Below are positions 44,951 through 54,316 of a stretch of DNA of 64,000 bases, piece by piece. The stretch comes from DATCMU01 sp036563245. GTDB lineage: Bacteria; Pseudomonadota; Alphaproteobacteria; Rhizobiales; Devosiaceae. The stretch lies in contig DATCMU010000037.1 of assembly GCA_036563245.1 (NCBI GenBank), forward strand, positions 1 to 64,000, given 5' to 3'. The notes under the pieces were generated by a model that did not search any database, was not told where the DNA came from, and saw nothing but the letters and a program-made list of their open reading frames with translations. Both the position numbers and the translations under genes were made by a program. The first letter of the stretch is position 1, and each line of letters starts with the position of its first letter.

Positions 44951-46891
44951 TTAGCGCTTCTTCTCGAAATTCGCCCTCGCAGCGCCAAGGGCACCTTCGG
45001 GATTGCCCAGAGCCGCAAGGGCAGTGGCGACGATGGCCGGCGCATCAAGTCCGGCCTGGGCATACATGTCGCCCTGGCCGGCCTGTTCGACGAAGCGGTC
45101 GGGCATGTACAGCGGCCGGAACTTGAGCTTTCCATCCAGCAGGCCATTGCCGGCGAGGAACATGGCGACCTGCGCTGCGAATCCGCCGGCGGCCCCTTCC
45201 TCCACGGTGATCAGAACCTCGTGATCGCGCGCCAGGCGCGTCACAAGGTCGGTGTCGAGCGGCTTTGCGAAGCGGGCATCCGCCACGGTTGAAGACAGGC
45301 CGAACGAGGTCAGGGTTTCGGCCGCCGCCAGTGCCTCCGCGAGCCTTGTGCCATAGGACAGGATCGCAATGGCCGTGCCTTCGCGCAGCACACGGCCCTT
45401 GCCGATTTCCAGCGGAACCCCGCGCGCGGGCATGTCCACGCCCACGCCGTCCCCGCGCGGGTAGCGGAAGGCGATCGGGCCCTCGTCATGGGCAACGGCG
45501 GTCGCCACCATGTGCCGCAGTTCGGCCTCGTCGGCGGCCGCCATCAGCACCATGCCCGGCAAGGGGGCCAGATAGGCGATATCGTAGGCGCCCGCATGGG
45601 TCGGGCCATCCGCTCCGACGAATCCGGCGCGATCGATGGGGAAGCGCACCGGCAGGCCCTGTATGGCGACGTCGTGCACCACCTGGTCAAAGGCGCGCTG
45701 CAAAAACGTGGAATAGATCGCGCAGAACGGCTTCAAGCCTTCAGCGGCCATGCCGGCGGCAAAGGTGACGGCGTGCTGTTCGGCGATGCCGACGTCGAAA
45801 ACCCTGTTAGGGAACAGTTCGGCGAACTTGTCGAGACCGGTGCCGGAGGGCATTGCCGCCGTAATGGCGACGACGCGTTCGTCGTCCTGTGCCTCGGCAA
45901 TCAGGGATTCGGCAAATACCCTTGTGTAGGACGGGGCGTTGGATGGCGCCTTGGCCTGCGCGCCGGTGATGACGTTGAACCTGGAGACGCCGTGATATTT
46001 GTCGGAGGCGCTTTCGGCGGGCGCATAGCCCTTGCCCTTCTGGGTGACGACATGGATCAGCACCGGGCCGTCCTGCATGTCGCGCACATTGCGCAGCACG
46101 GGCAGAAGGTGATCGAGATTATGGCCGTCGATGGGGCCAACATAATAGAAGCCCAGTTCTTCGAATAGCGTGCCGCCCGTCCAGAAGCCGCGGGCGAATT
46201 CCTCGGTCTTGCGCGCCTTGTCGTGAATGAAGCGCGGCAGGTGCCGGGTGATCTCCTTGGCGGTGTCGCGCAGGCTGCGATAGGCCTTGCCGGATACGAG
46301 CCGCGCCAGATAGGCGCTCATCGCGCCCGTGGGCGGGGCGATGGACATGTCGTTATCGTTCAGGATGACCACCAGCCGCGCATCCATGGCGCCGGCGTTG
46401 TTCATGGCCTCGAAGGCCATGCCGGCGGACATCGCGCCGTCGCCAATCACCGCGATCACGTTGCGCCGATGGCCTGTGAGCTCCGATCCCACGGCCATGC
46501 CCAGGCCCGCGGAGATCGAGGTGGAGGAATGTCCCGCGCCAAACGGATCGTAGATGCTCTCGGCGCGCCGGGTGAACCCTGAAAGCCCATCCTTCTGGCG
46601 GATCGTTCGCATGCGGCCGCGCCGCCCGGTCAGTACCTTGTGCGGGTATGCCTGGTGACCGACGTCCCAGATCAGCCGGTCGTCGGGGGTGTTGAACACA
46701 TGGTGCAGGGCGACGGTGAGTTCGACGACGCCGAGCCCGGCGCCAAGGTGTCCCCCGGTCACCGAAACCGCATCGATCACCTCGGCCCGCAGTTCGCTGG
46801 CCAATTGCTGCAGTTGATCGCGAGTGAAACCCCTGATGTCTGCCGGCACGTCGACAGTATCAAGCAGGGGCGTTTGCGGTTTGTCGCTCAA
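44951..46891 (-). CDS. dxs: 1-deoxy-D-xylulose-5-phosphate synthase
   Basis: The thiamine-diphosphate enzyme that starts the MEP isoprenoid pathway from pyruvate and glyceraldehyde-3-phosphate, and so feeds ubiquinone side-chain synthesis. Motifs are TPLLDTVDVPADIRGF near the N-terminus, HLGAGLGVVELTVALH, GAGHSSTSISAGLG, GDGAMSAGMAFEAMNNA with the TPP/Mg site, and RFPIDRAGFVGADGPTH. The start is non-ATG: TTG 46891 is chosen by family length (646 residues); TTG 46936 adds fifteen residues. It follows the peptidase gene closely on the same strand. Confidence 0.95.
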   Translation of the reverse strand: MSDKPQTPLLDTVDVPADIRGFTRDQLQQLASELRAEVIDAVSVTGGHLGAGLGVVELTVALHHVFNTPDDRLIWDVGHQAYPHKVLTGRRGRMRTIRQKDGLSGFTRRAESIYDPFGAGHSSTSISAGLGMAVGSELTGHRRNVIAVIGDGAMSAGMAFEAMNNAGAMDARLVVILNDNDMSIAPPTGAMSAYLARLVSGKAYRSLRDTAKEITRHLPRFIHDKARKTEEFARGFWTGGTLFEELGFYYVGPIDGHNLDHLLPVLRNVRDMQDGPVLIHVVTQKGKGYAPAESASDKYHGVSRFNVITGAQAKAPSNAPSYTRVFAESLIAEAQDDERVVAITAAMPSGTGLDKFAELFPNRVFDVGIAEQHAVTFAAGMAAEGLKPFCAIYSTFLQRAFDQVVHDVAIQGLPVRFPIDRAGFVGADGPTHAGAYDIAYLAPLPGMVLMAAADEAELRHMVATAVAHDEGPIAFRYPRGDGVGVDMPARGVPLEIGKGRVLREGTAIAILSYGTRLAEALAAAETLTSFGLSSTVADARFAKPLDTDLVTRLARDHEVLITVEEGAAGGFAAQVAMFLAGNGLLDGKLKFRPLYMPDRFVEQAGQGDMYAQAGLDAPAIVATALAALGNPEGALGAARANFEKKR

Positions 46892-46972
46892 GAAAGAAAT
46901 CCCGGTCGAAGAGACGTCGTCCAACTGCTTTAACAAACGAATGCGGTTTTGTAACGGGTCGTATGGCCGCGA

Positions 46973-48514
46973 TCAGCGCGACGCAATCGTGATCGGGGCC
47001 GCGACAACGAAATGCGCACTGGCCAGACCCACCGTCGCCCCATGCTCGAAGACGATCAGATTGCCATAGGGTCCCAGTTCTGTCGCCGGATCGAGATCGG
47101 CGGTGTCGGGTTCGAACAGCGCGTCATAATCGGCGGTGGTCAGCCGGACCGGTTCCACGAAAAGATCCTGGACGTGGTCGATATCGGGCGCCACCAGTTC
47201 GCCCGGGCGCGTCTCCAGGCTGGCCAGCGGCGAGCGGTCGGTGCCCACGAAACCGGACAGCGTGCGGTTCACCATGTCGGAGAGGTTGGCGAGGCTGAAG
47301 CCGCCCGGGGACAGGGATGCGGTACGCACTTCGACCGGGCGGGCTTCGGGGGGCGTGCCCTCGACCGAAGACGCGGTGTTGAGCGGCGAGGTGCCGCCGG
47401 TGGTCTGGCGTTCGAGCAGGATCTGCAGGGCGCGCTGCGCACCCGGATCCGGCTTGATTTCAGGGGCATAGCCCGCCACCAGTATGGAATTGGCGGGCAG
47501 ACCGGCGTTAACCGGGCGCGTCGCCGGGACGGCCGCGTCAAGCGCAGCCAACGCCATTTCGCCTGGCGAGGAGGGGGCGGGTTCGGGCAACGGGACATTC
47601 GCCAGAGCCAGCGCCTGCGGCCTCTGGGCGGGCGTTGGTGCCGTCTCCAGGGACGCGAGAACCGTGGTGGGCTGGTCCTCGATCGCGGGCCGCTCGAACG
47701 GGACGGGCGGTTCGACCGCGACACTGGTGACGACCCGTTCGCTTGGCGAATTGGAGGCGACCATGACGTCCGGCACGACGCTGGGGCGGGCGCCATTGCA
47801 CGGGACCTGATGGCACTGCTGCCATTGGGCCATGGCGTATTTGCGCCCCGAGGCGGACAGCGGCACACCGTTTGTGGGCAGGTGCAGCGTCTTTCCGTCG
47901 GGGAAGAGCTTCTTGAGCTGCGCCGTTGTCATGCGCGGCCAGGCCCGCACGGTGCCCGTGTCGAGATGGACGAACGGGCTGCCGGAGGTGGGATAGTAGC
48001 CGACGCCACCCACCTGGAGTTTCATTGCAGCGGCCCGCAGCGTCGCAAGGGGGACCCCGGGGATGTAGAAATCCATCGCGAGGCCGCGCATATGGTTGGA
48101 GTTCTTGGCGACCCCGGTATTGGCGGACCGCGAGCGCAGATACTCGTTGCTCTGCGGCGAGCGATAGGCCGACACCACGTAGATGGGCCCGGTCGCGTGC
48201 GTCTCCTGGTAGACTTCCCAAACCAGGTCGAACAGGTGGGGGTCCATGCGGGTCTGCTTGTCGGCCCGCCAGTCGCGCAGGAAGTGATTGAGCTTGGCCA
48301 GCGCTTCGGGCACGAACTGCCCGTTATGCTTGTATGTGACAGTCAGGCGCTCGCCGGTATGGCCGAAATAGAGTTCGAGCGTTCTATCCTGGGTGCCGGC
48401 GCTGGTGGGTACGGCGCTTGCAGGGACAAGGGTAACGAGCGCAAGAATGGCCGCGGCGGCCCTGCGCGCAATTCTCTCCAGCGCTATGTTCACCCTTGAA
48501 GCCAATCCGGTCAC
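46973..48514 (-). CDS. DUF882 / M15-type murein peptidase-like protein
   Basis: A 513-residue exported protein. An N-terminal signal segment (about 1-38) is followed by an M15A/YcbK-like domain at about 60-210 with YRSPQSNEYLR, the zinc ligands in HMRGLAMDFY (His, Asp) and FVHLDTG (His). The second half is a long Pro/Ala-rich linker with a small C-terminal region of unknown fold. It probably cuts or binds peptidoglycan cross-links. GTG 48514 or GTG 48493 are possible starts. A perfect CtrA-type box lies about 150 bp upstream, so expression may be tied to the cell cycle. Confidence 0.85.
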   Translation of the reverse strand: MTGLASRVNIALERIARRAAAAILALVTLVPASAVPTSAGTQDRTLELYFGHTGERLTVTYKHNGQFVPEALAKLNHFLRDWRADKQTRMDPHLFDLVWEVYQETHATGPIYVVSAYRSPQSNEYLRSRSANTGVAKNSNHMRGLAMDFYIPGVPLATLRAAAMKLQVGGVGYYPTSGSPFVHLDTGTVRAWPRMTTAQLKKLFPDGKTLHLPTNGVPLSASGRKYAMAQWQQCHQVPCNGARPSVVPDVMVASNSPSERVVTSVAVEPPVPFERPAIEDQPTTVLASLETAPTPAQRPQALALANVPLPEPAPSSPGEMALAALDAAVPATRPVNAGLPANSILVAGYAPEIKPDPGAQRALQILLERQTTGGTSPLNTASSVEGTPPEARPVEVRTASLSPGGFSLANLSDMVNRTLSGFVGTDRSPLASLETRPGELVAPDIDHVQDLFVEPVRLTTADYDALFEPDTADLDPATELGPYGNLIVFEHGATVGLASAHFVVAAPITIASR

Positions 48515-48660
48515 GCCCGATTGCTAAACGTTCGATCGGCGGGAGTCTAACGTCCAAGTCAATGAGACTTTATTAACGTTAGCAACCGGTGATACCGGCG
48601 TTTCCCCTTTTGCCCACAAGATTAGATAGTAGGCAAAGACGGCTTAACAAGGGCGAAATC

Positions 48661-48676
48661 GTTAAGCGGGTGTTAA
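48661..48676 (-). promoter_or_regulatory. CtrA-type binding site upstream of the murein peptidase gene
   Basis: On the minus strand the sequence is TTAA-7-TTAAC, an exact match to the CtrA consensus. It lies about 150 bp before the peptidase start and downstream of the transpeptidase stop. Further TTAAC motifs occur at about 48572-48586 and 48642-48646. Confidence 0.55.
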
Positions 48677-48699
48677 ACTTGGCTATATGTCGCAGGTAC

Positions 48700-50346
48700 T
48701 TACTGCTCAAGCAGCTGGATGAGGCGCTTGTTCTGACCGTAGACATCGCCAAACGAGCGGATATTGCCGTCCTGGCCGACGCGCAGCGTGAAGTAGGCGA
48801 GATGGATGGGGATGTGGTGCTGCAGGCGGACCCAACGCTCGGAATCCCCGAACATGGCCTCCAGCGTGGTCGCATTGAGGTTCTTTTCGGCCACCAGCAA
48901 CGCGTCGGCGAAGTCCATCGGGTTCTGTACGCGCACGCAACCGTGGCTGAACGCGCGGTACGACTTGGCGAACAGATACTTTGACGGCGTATCGTGCAGG
49001 TAGACGTCGTTGTTGTTGGGGAACAGGAACTTGATGTTTCCAAGCGCGTTGCCGACGCCGGGCCGCTGGCGGAAACGCAGGCTGGAAAGGTTGGACGGAT
49101 CGACCTGGGACCAGTCCACGGCAGATGCATTGATCACCTTGCCGCCGGACAGGGCTTCCATGTTCTGCGAAGCGAGGTAGCCCGGATTGGCCAGGATGTG
49201 CGGCACGATCTCGTTGGTCGCGATCGACGCCGGAACATTCCAATAGGGATTGACGACGACGAACTCGATCTGGTCGGAAAAGATCGGGGTCTGGTTGGTC
49301 GGCTTGCCCACCACCACGCGGGTCGAATAGGTGGGCTTGCCATCCGAGACGATCGCCAGCCGGAATTCGGGAATGTTGACGAGCACGTGGAACTTGCCAA
49401 GGTCGCGCGGCATCCAGCGCCAGCGTTCCATGTTGGCGATCACGTCCATCTTGTCGACGCCGCCGCTGCCGTTGAGCGCGGCGATGGTCGCGGGGCCCAC
49501 GATGCCGTCCGCATTCAGCCCCAACCGGGTCTGGAATTCGGTGACGGCCGCCACCACGCCTTCGTCATAGACATCTGCAGCCGTATCGGGCGTGGGCAGG
49601 TCGAGGCGCTCACGCAACAGCGAAACGCGGTTGTCCTCGACGCCGAGCTTGAGCAGCGGCCCGTCGGGGATCACAACCGCCTTCTCAGCGGTCCCATCGT
49701 AGAATTTCGCAAGTTCTGCCTTGAGGGCGACGAACTCGCGATTGGTCGGGTCGAGGCTGTCGAGGATCCTGTCGGGCGCATCCGAATTCGCCAGCTTCAC
49801 CAACAGGTCGGGACCGTTTATCTGCGGAGGCCGCTCATCGATCGAAGATGAGACGTCCTTTGGATTTATGCGGCCGCCATAGGCATCCTGCGCATAGCGC
49901 AGAACCGCCGCGGTGAAGGCTGTCTCAAGGCTTGCCGCCTTGTCGATGGATGCCCGGGACAGCGAAATGCTGTCGGTGAGGTAGTCAGCGGGCCGCAGGC
50001 CTTCGAGATAGGCGTTCTTGAAAACGCCGATGATCTTTTCCGCCGCGGGCGAATAGGCAAGCGAACCGTCTGCGGTTTCATTGAGCCAGAGGGGTTCGAA
50101 GTGCCGCGCGCCGTAAAAATAGTAGAGCTTCTGGGCATCGAGATAGGCCCGGGTGTCCCGGGTCGCGCCGTAATAGGTGGCGGCGAGGGAATCGCGAATG
50201 CTCGTGTCGAGCGGATTGAGCGGGGGAGCGATGACGACCCGTGTCGCCTCGACGCCGTCGATATTGACGGTCTCCTGGGCCAGGGTAGACGACGGTGCAG
50301 CGCATGCGGCAATGCCGGCGAAAGCACAGGCGATCAGCTTGTTCAT
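48700..50346 (-). CDS. L,D-transpeptidase, YcbB/LdtD type
   Basis: A periplasmic enzyme forming 3-3 cross-links in peptidoglycan and insensitive to most beta-lactams. The 548-residue product has a signal peptide (1-23), a YcbB-type scaffold domain, a peptidoglycan-binding helix bundle (VTEFQTRLGLNADGIVGPATIAAL, shown here as GLNADGIVG) and a YkuD catalytic domain with HDTPSKYLF and SHGCVRVQNP, whose Cys is the nucleophile. An inverted repeat lies in the leader. The neighbouring murein peptidase makes this a cell-wall locus. Confidence 0.93.
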   Translation of the reverse strand: MNKLIACAFAGIAACAAPSSTLAQETVNIDGVEATRVVIAPPLNPLDTSIRDSLAATYYGATRDTRAYLDAQKLYYFYGARHFEPLWLNETADGSLAYSPAAEKIIGVFKNAYLEGLRPADYLTDSISLSRASIDKAASLETAFTAAVLRYAQDAYGGRINPKDVSSSIDERPPQINGPDLLVKLANSDAPDRILDSLDPTNREFVALKAELAKFYDGTAEKAVVIPDGPLLKLGVEDNRVSLLRERLDLPTPDTAADVYDEGVVAAVTEFQTRLGLNADGIVGPATIAALNGSGGVDKMDVIANMERWRWMPRDLGKFHVLVNIPEFRLAIVSDGKPTYSTRVVVGKPTNQTPIFSDQIEFVVVNPYWNVPASIATNEIVPHILANPGYLASQNMEALSGGKVINASAVDWSQVDPSNLSSLRFRQRPGVGNALGNIKFLFPNNNDVYLHDTPSKYLFAKSYRAFSHGCVRVQNPMDFADALLVAEKNLNATTLEAMFGDSERWVRLQHHIPIHLAYFTLRVGQDGNIRSFGDVYGQNKRLIQLLEQ

Positions 50347-50372
50347 TCTCGCTCCGAACGGATTCCTCAGGT

Positions 50373-50394
50373 TTCGCGGGAACGATCCCGCGAA
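50373..50394 (-). promoter_or_regulatory. Leader hairpin / operator of the L,D-transpeptidase gene
   Basis: TTCGCGGGA-4-TCCCGCGAA, a perfect 9-bp stem, ends 27 nt before the ATG at 50346. It could be a 5' UTR hairpin affecting translation or mRNA life, or a protein-binding palindrome. Confidence 0.6.
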
Positions 50395-50508
50395 TCAGCA
50401 AACTCAACACGGTTACGCTGTGTGGCCAGCGTTTCATTTACCCCAAGCATACTTGGGTAGACAATCGTATCTCGGCTTTGTGACCGCCCAGTGTTGCCCG
50501 CCGGCAAC

Positions 50509-51957
50509 TCATGCGGCGCGGCTTTGCGCATTTTGCGCAATCCCGTGGTCCTTGAGCTTGCGATAAAGGGTCGAGCGGCCAATGCCCAGCAGCCGCGCGA
50601 CGCGCGCCATGCGGCCCTTGCAGCGGTCGAGCGCAAAGGCGATCAGGTCGCGCTCGACCTCGGCAAGGCTTCGCAGGTCGCCGTTGTCGTCGAGAAAACG
50701 GTCTCGCGCCGCCTCGGGATGGGAGCGCGCGCCTGCAGGCGACAGCGTGTCGATATGCACGGGCGTCGCGCATGAACGGGTCGACACGAAACGGTTCCGG
50801 GCGCTCTCGATCCCCTCGGCGCGCACCAGAAGGGCCGGAAAGTCCTCGGGCCCCAGAGAATCGGAACGGGAGATGGCGATCGCTTGCGCCAGTGTCGCGC
50901 GCAGTTCGCGCAGATTGCCCGGCCAGTCGTGGCGGCACAGGGTTGCGAGCGCCGCCTCGGAAAGAGCGGGAATGTACCGTCCGGACGCGACCGCGATTGC
51001 GCTGAGCATGGCCGCTGCAATGCGTTCCAGGTCTTCCCGCCTGTCACGGAGCGGGGGCAGGTAGACCGGCATCACGTTGAGCCGATAGAAGAGATCCTGG
51101 CGGACCACGCCGGCGCTGGCCAGATTGAGCAGGCGCTGGCGGGTCGAGGCAATCACGCGCAGATTGGCGGGCACCGTTCGCTTCGAACCGGCAGGCTGCC
51201 ATTTGCCCTCGGCAAGAAGCAGATTCAACCGGGCCTGGCTGCCAGCGGAAAGCGCGCCGACATCGGACAGAAAGAGCGTTCCGCCCCTGGCCGATACCAC
51301 AGCGCCCTGATCGCCATCGTTGCCGCCGAACAGGCGCGCCTCGGTCTCGGCAGGCGATGTCGCGCCGCAATCGAGCGCGACGAACGGTTTTCCGGCGCGT
51401 TCCGATCCCAGATGGATCGCGCGGGCCAGGTCCAGCTTGCCCGTGCCCGCTTCGCCTTCGATGAGCACGGGCAGGGGGCTCCTTGCAGCCTTGCGCGCCT
51501 GGTCGATCGCACGGAGCATTGCGGGGTTCGATGAAACATAGTCCTGAAGCGTGACCGGATCCGAGCCGGCCCTGCCAAGCGCGCGGTGAGTGTCGGCGAG
51601 CCTGATCGCATTGGCGACGGTTACACCCAGGCGCGCGGCACTGACCGGGGCCACGCAGAAATCGGCCGCGCCGGCGTGCATGGCCGATGCGATGCGGGCG
51701 GGCTCCTCGTCTGGTGAAACAACGATCACGGGCACCCGGGCGTCCAGCCGCGCAAGCCGTTCGAGGACCGCCATGCCGTCGAGTTCGGGCATAACCAGGT
51801 CGAGCAGGATCGCCGCGATATCCGGCGTGCCGGCGAGCACTTCGAGCGCCTCGGCGCCACTGCTGGCGGCAAACGCTTCGAACGACGCCTTGCGGGCGGC
51901 GTCCAGCAGTTCATGGCGCCTGTGCGGATCGTCGTCTACGACAAGCAGTCTGGTCAT
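50509..51957 (-). CDS. NtrC-like response regulator lacking the sigma-54 GAFTGA loop
   Basis: The 482-residue protein has a receiver (about 1-120; VVDDDPHRR, LLDLVMPELDG), an AAA+ domain (about 142-370; Walker A GEAGTGKLD, Walker B-like GGTLFLSDVG, LRVIASTRQRLL, DLFYRLNVMPVYLPPLRDR) and a Fis-type helix-turn-helix at the C-terminus (VARLLGIGRSTLYRKLKDHG). The GAFTGA sigma-54 contact loop is missing (LFGGNDGDQGAVVSARGG), and the second Walker B acid pair is altered to Ser-Asp. It therefore probably regulates sigma-70 promoters, as known for TyrR and Rhodobacter NtrC. ATG 51957 gives a canonical receiver. No histidine kinase is adjacent. Confidence 0.85.
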   Translation of the reverse strand: MTRLLVVDDDPHRRHELLDAARKASFEAFAASSGAEALEVLAGTPDIAAILLDLVMPELDGMAVLERLARLDARVPVIVVSPDEEPARIASAMHAGAADFCVAPVSAARLGVTVANAIRLADTHRALGRAGSDPVTLQDYVSSNPAMLRAIDQARKAARSPLPVLIEGEAGTGKLDLARAIHLGSERAGKPFVALDCGATSPAETEARLFGGNDGDQGAVVSARGGTLFLSDVGALSAGSQARLNLLLAEGKWQPAGSKRTVPANLRVIASTRQRLLNLASAGVVRQDLFYRLNVMPVYLPPLRDRREDLERIAAAMLSAIAVASGRYIPALSEAALATLCRHDWPGNLRELRATLAQAIAISRSDSLGPEDFPALLVRAEGIESARNRFVSTRSCATPVHIDTLSPAGARSHPEAARDRFLDDNGDLRSLAEVERDLIAFALDRCKGRMARVARLLGIGRSTLYRKLKDHGIAQNAQSRAA

Positions 51958-52029
51958 TGTCTGGCAAGCATCTCCTGATGGGCCCGGCGCCGAATCTGTC
52001 CCGAATTGAGGCAGGCTATGCATGAGGTC

Positions 52030-52044
52030 TTAACTCCGCATTAA
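52030..52044. promoter_or_regulatory. CtrA-like site between the NtrC-like gene and pepF
   Basis: TTAA-7-TTAA, 8 of 9 consensus positions of TTAAN7TTAAC, about 73 bp before the regulator start and 100 bp before pepF. Confidence 0.4.
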
Positions 52045-52144
52045 TCGCGCCCGACTTCGCCGTCACCCGCTTGGCAGGAGTGGAACACATGGCTATGGTC
52101 CCGTTCCTGCCGCTTCTGTTTGCCTTCCGGAGAGCCCCCATCCG

Positions 52145-53983
52145 ATGCCCGACCTGCCGCATTCGCCAAATCCTGCCGCGCAACCGAGCCACAATCGTTT
52201 CGGTGAATTGCCCGAGTGGGATCTCAGCGATCTCTATCCCGGGCCGCAGTCCACCGAGTTCAGGCACGGGCTGGAAAAGGCGAGGTCTGATGCCGAGGCC
52301 TTCGAGAAGCGCTACAAGGGCGAGCTCGACGAGATGGCCCGCACAGGGGGGCTGGTCGATGCCGTGCGTGACTACGAGGCGCTCGGGGACCTGACCGGAC
52401 GTATCGGGTCGTTCGCATTCCTGCATTACGCGCAGAATACCTCGGACCCCGACCGGGCGAAGTTCCTCGGCGACACGCAGCAGGCGCTCACCGACCTGTC
52501 GGCGCGGCTGATCTTCTTCGAACTGGAACTGAACCGGATCGACGACGCCCTTCTTGAAGGGGCGTTTCAAGCCGATGCCGGATTGAAGCACTACAAGCCC
52601 TGGTTCGATGAATTGCGCAAGGCACGGCCCTATCAACTCGAGGACCGTGTCGAGGAATTGTTCCACGACAAGCAGACGACCGGTCATTCGGCCTGGAACC
52701 GGCTGTTCGACGAGACCATGGCCAGCCTCAAATTCGATGTGAACGGCGAAATCATGGGTCTTGAACCCACGCTGACGCAGTTAACGGATCGGGACGAGTC
52801 CAAGCGCGCCGCCGCCTTCAGCGCCCTGGCCTCCACGCTGAAGTCGAACCGTCGCCTGTTCACCCACATCACGAATGTCCTGGCCAAGGACAAGGAAATC
52901 TCCGATCGCTGGCGTGGGTTCAAGGACGTCGCCGACAGCCGGCACCTGGCCAATTCGGTCGAACGCGAGGTGGTCGATGCGCTCGAGGCCGCGGTGCGGC
53001 AGGCCTATCCGAAGCTTTCGCACCGCTATTATGCGATGAAGGCGAAATGGTTCGGCAAGGACAGGCTCGATGCATGGGATCGCAACGCGCCGCTGCCGAC
53101 AAGCGACGACAGGATCTTCGACTGGGATACCGCGAAGTCCACGGTGCTCGAGGCCTATGGACGGTTTTCGCCCAAACTGGTGGAAGTGGCCGCGCCGTTC
53201 TTCGAGCACGGCTGGATCGACGCCCCGGTGCGCGATGGCAAGCAGCCGGGCGCCTTTGCCCACCCCACCGTACCCAGCGCCCATCCCTATTTGATGCTCA
53301 ACTACATGGGCAAGGCACGCGACGTGATGACGCTCGCCCACGAACTCGGGCATGGCGTGCACCAGCGTCTTGCTGCCCCGCAGGGTGCGCTGATGGCATC
53401 GACGCCGCTGACGCTGGCGGAAACGGCGAGCGTATTCGGCGAGATGCTGACCTTCCGCTCCTTGCTGGCGGCGACCGAGGACCCGCGCCAACGTTTTGCG
53501 CTGTTGTCGTCCAAGGTCGAGGACATGCTCAACACCGTTGTGCGGCAGATCTCGTTCTACAGCTTCGAGCGCAAGGTGCACCTGGCGCGCCGGGACGGGG
53601 AATTGCTGGCCGACCAGATCGACCAAATGTGGATGGAAGTCTCGGAGGAGAGCCTTGGGCCGGCGATCCGGCTGAACGAAGGATATGAGACTTTTTGGTC
53701 ATATATCCCGCATTTCATCCACTCGCCTTTTTATGTATACGCCTATGCCTTCGGGGATTGCCTTGTGAACTCCTTGTACGCACAGTATGAGAAGGCGAGC
53801 GCGGGGTTCGCCGACCGGTATTTCGATCTGCTAAAAGCGGGTGGTTCCAAGCATCATTCGGAGCTTCTCGCACCGTTTGGTCTGGACGCGCGCGACCCGG
53901 GCTTCTGGTCGCTTGGCCTTTCCATGATCGGGGGGCTGATCGATGAACTTGAAGCCAGCCAAGCACCGTCGCCGTCCAGTTAG
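52145..53983 (+). CDS. pepF: Oligoendopeptidase F (M3 family)
   Basis: A 612-residue cytosolic zinc endopeptidase degrading oligopeptides of roughly 7-17 residues. The zinc motif HELGHG is at about residue 399, with the third ligand Glu in LAETASVFGEM. The N-terminal PEWDLSDLY and C-terminal FGLDARDPGFWSLGLSMI match M3B family members. GGAGAG precedes ATG 52145. It could recycle peptides delivered by the Opp importer elsewhere in the window. Confidence 0.94.
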   Translation: MPDLPHSPNPAAQPSHNRFGELPEWDLSDLYPGPQSTEFRHGLEKARSDAEAFEKRYKGELDEMARTGGLVDAVRDYEALGDLTGRIGSFAFLHYAQNTSDPDRAKFLGDTQQALTDLSARLIFFELELNRIDDALLEGAFQADAGLKHYKPWFDELRKARPYQLEDRVEELFHDKQTTGHSAWNRLFDETMASLKFDVNGEIMGLEPTLTQLTDRDESKRAAAFSALASTLKSNRRLFTHITNVLAKDKEISDRWRGFKDVADSRHLANSVEREVVDALEAAVRQAYPKLSHRYYAMKAKWFGKDRLDAWDRNAPLPTSDDRIFDWDTAKSTVLEAYGRFSPKLVEVAAPFFEHGWIDAPVRDGKQPGAFAHPTVPSAHPYLMLNYMGKARDVMTLAHELGHGVHQRLAAPQGALMASTPLTLAETASVFGEMLTFRSLLAATEDPRQRFALLSSKVEDMLNTVVRQISFYSFERKVHLARRDGELLADQIDQMWMEVSEESLGPAIRLNEGYETFWSYIPHFIHSPFYVYAYAFGDCLVNSLYAQYEKASAGFADRYFDLLKAGGSKHHSELLAPFGLDARDPGFWSLGLSMIGGLIDELEASQAPSPSS

Positions 53984-54023
53984 GCCGGCCTATTCGCATT
54001 TTGCCTAGTCCGCAGGGGGAAAA

Positions 54024-54239
54024 ATGGCACAGAACCAGCAGACCGCCGATTTGCAGGAACACGTCAAGACCTACGACACGTTCATGCGTTTGACCAAATG
54101 GGGCATATTTGCTGCTGTCATGGTCGTGGTCGCGCTTTATTGTTTCGTGATCGCAGGGCAGCCTTTCCTCGGCGTTGTGCTGCTCCTGGCGGTGCCGGTC
54201 GTGGCGGTTGTCCGCCTGGTGACCAGCTACAGCAGCTAA
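54024..54239 (+). CDS. aa3-type cytochrome c oxidase subunit IV
   Basis: A 71-residue single-span membrane protein of the bacterial COX IV family. The N-terminal QEHVKTYDTFMRLTKWG is the family signature, followed by a hydrophobic hairpin-like region (residues 29-66). It is an accessory of the aa3 oxidase whose main subunits are elsewhere. In alphaproteobacteria this gene is often found next to pntA, as here (77 nt). Confidence 0.88.
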   Translation: MAQNQQTADLQEHVKTYDTFMRLTKWGIFAAVMVVVALYCFVIAGQPFLGVVLLLAVPVVAVVRLVTSYSS

Positions 54240-54316
54240 TCGGGCGTTTCGCCCCGATCCGGACGGTTTCCGGCTTGCCCGGAAGCCTCGTATCTCGGAC
54301 ATGAGGAACCTGAAGC

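Noticed and set aside
47012..48499. 495-codon plus-strand frame under the murein peptidase gene
   Set aside because: Antisense artefact; the minus frame has a signal peptide and zinc motifs.
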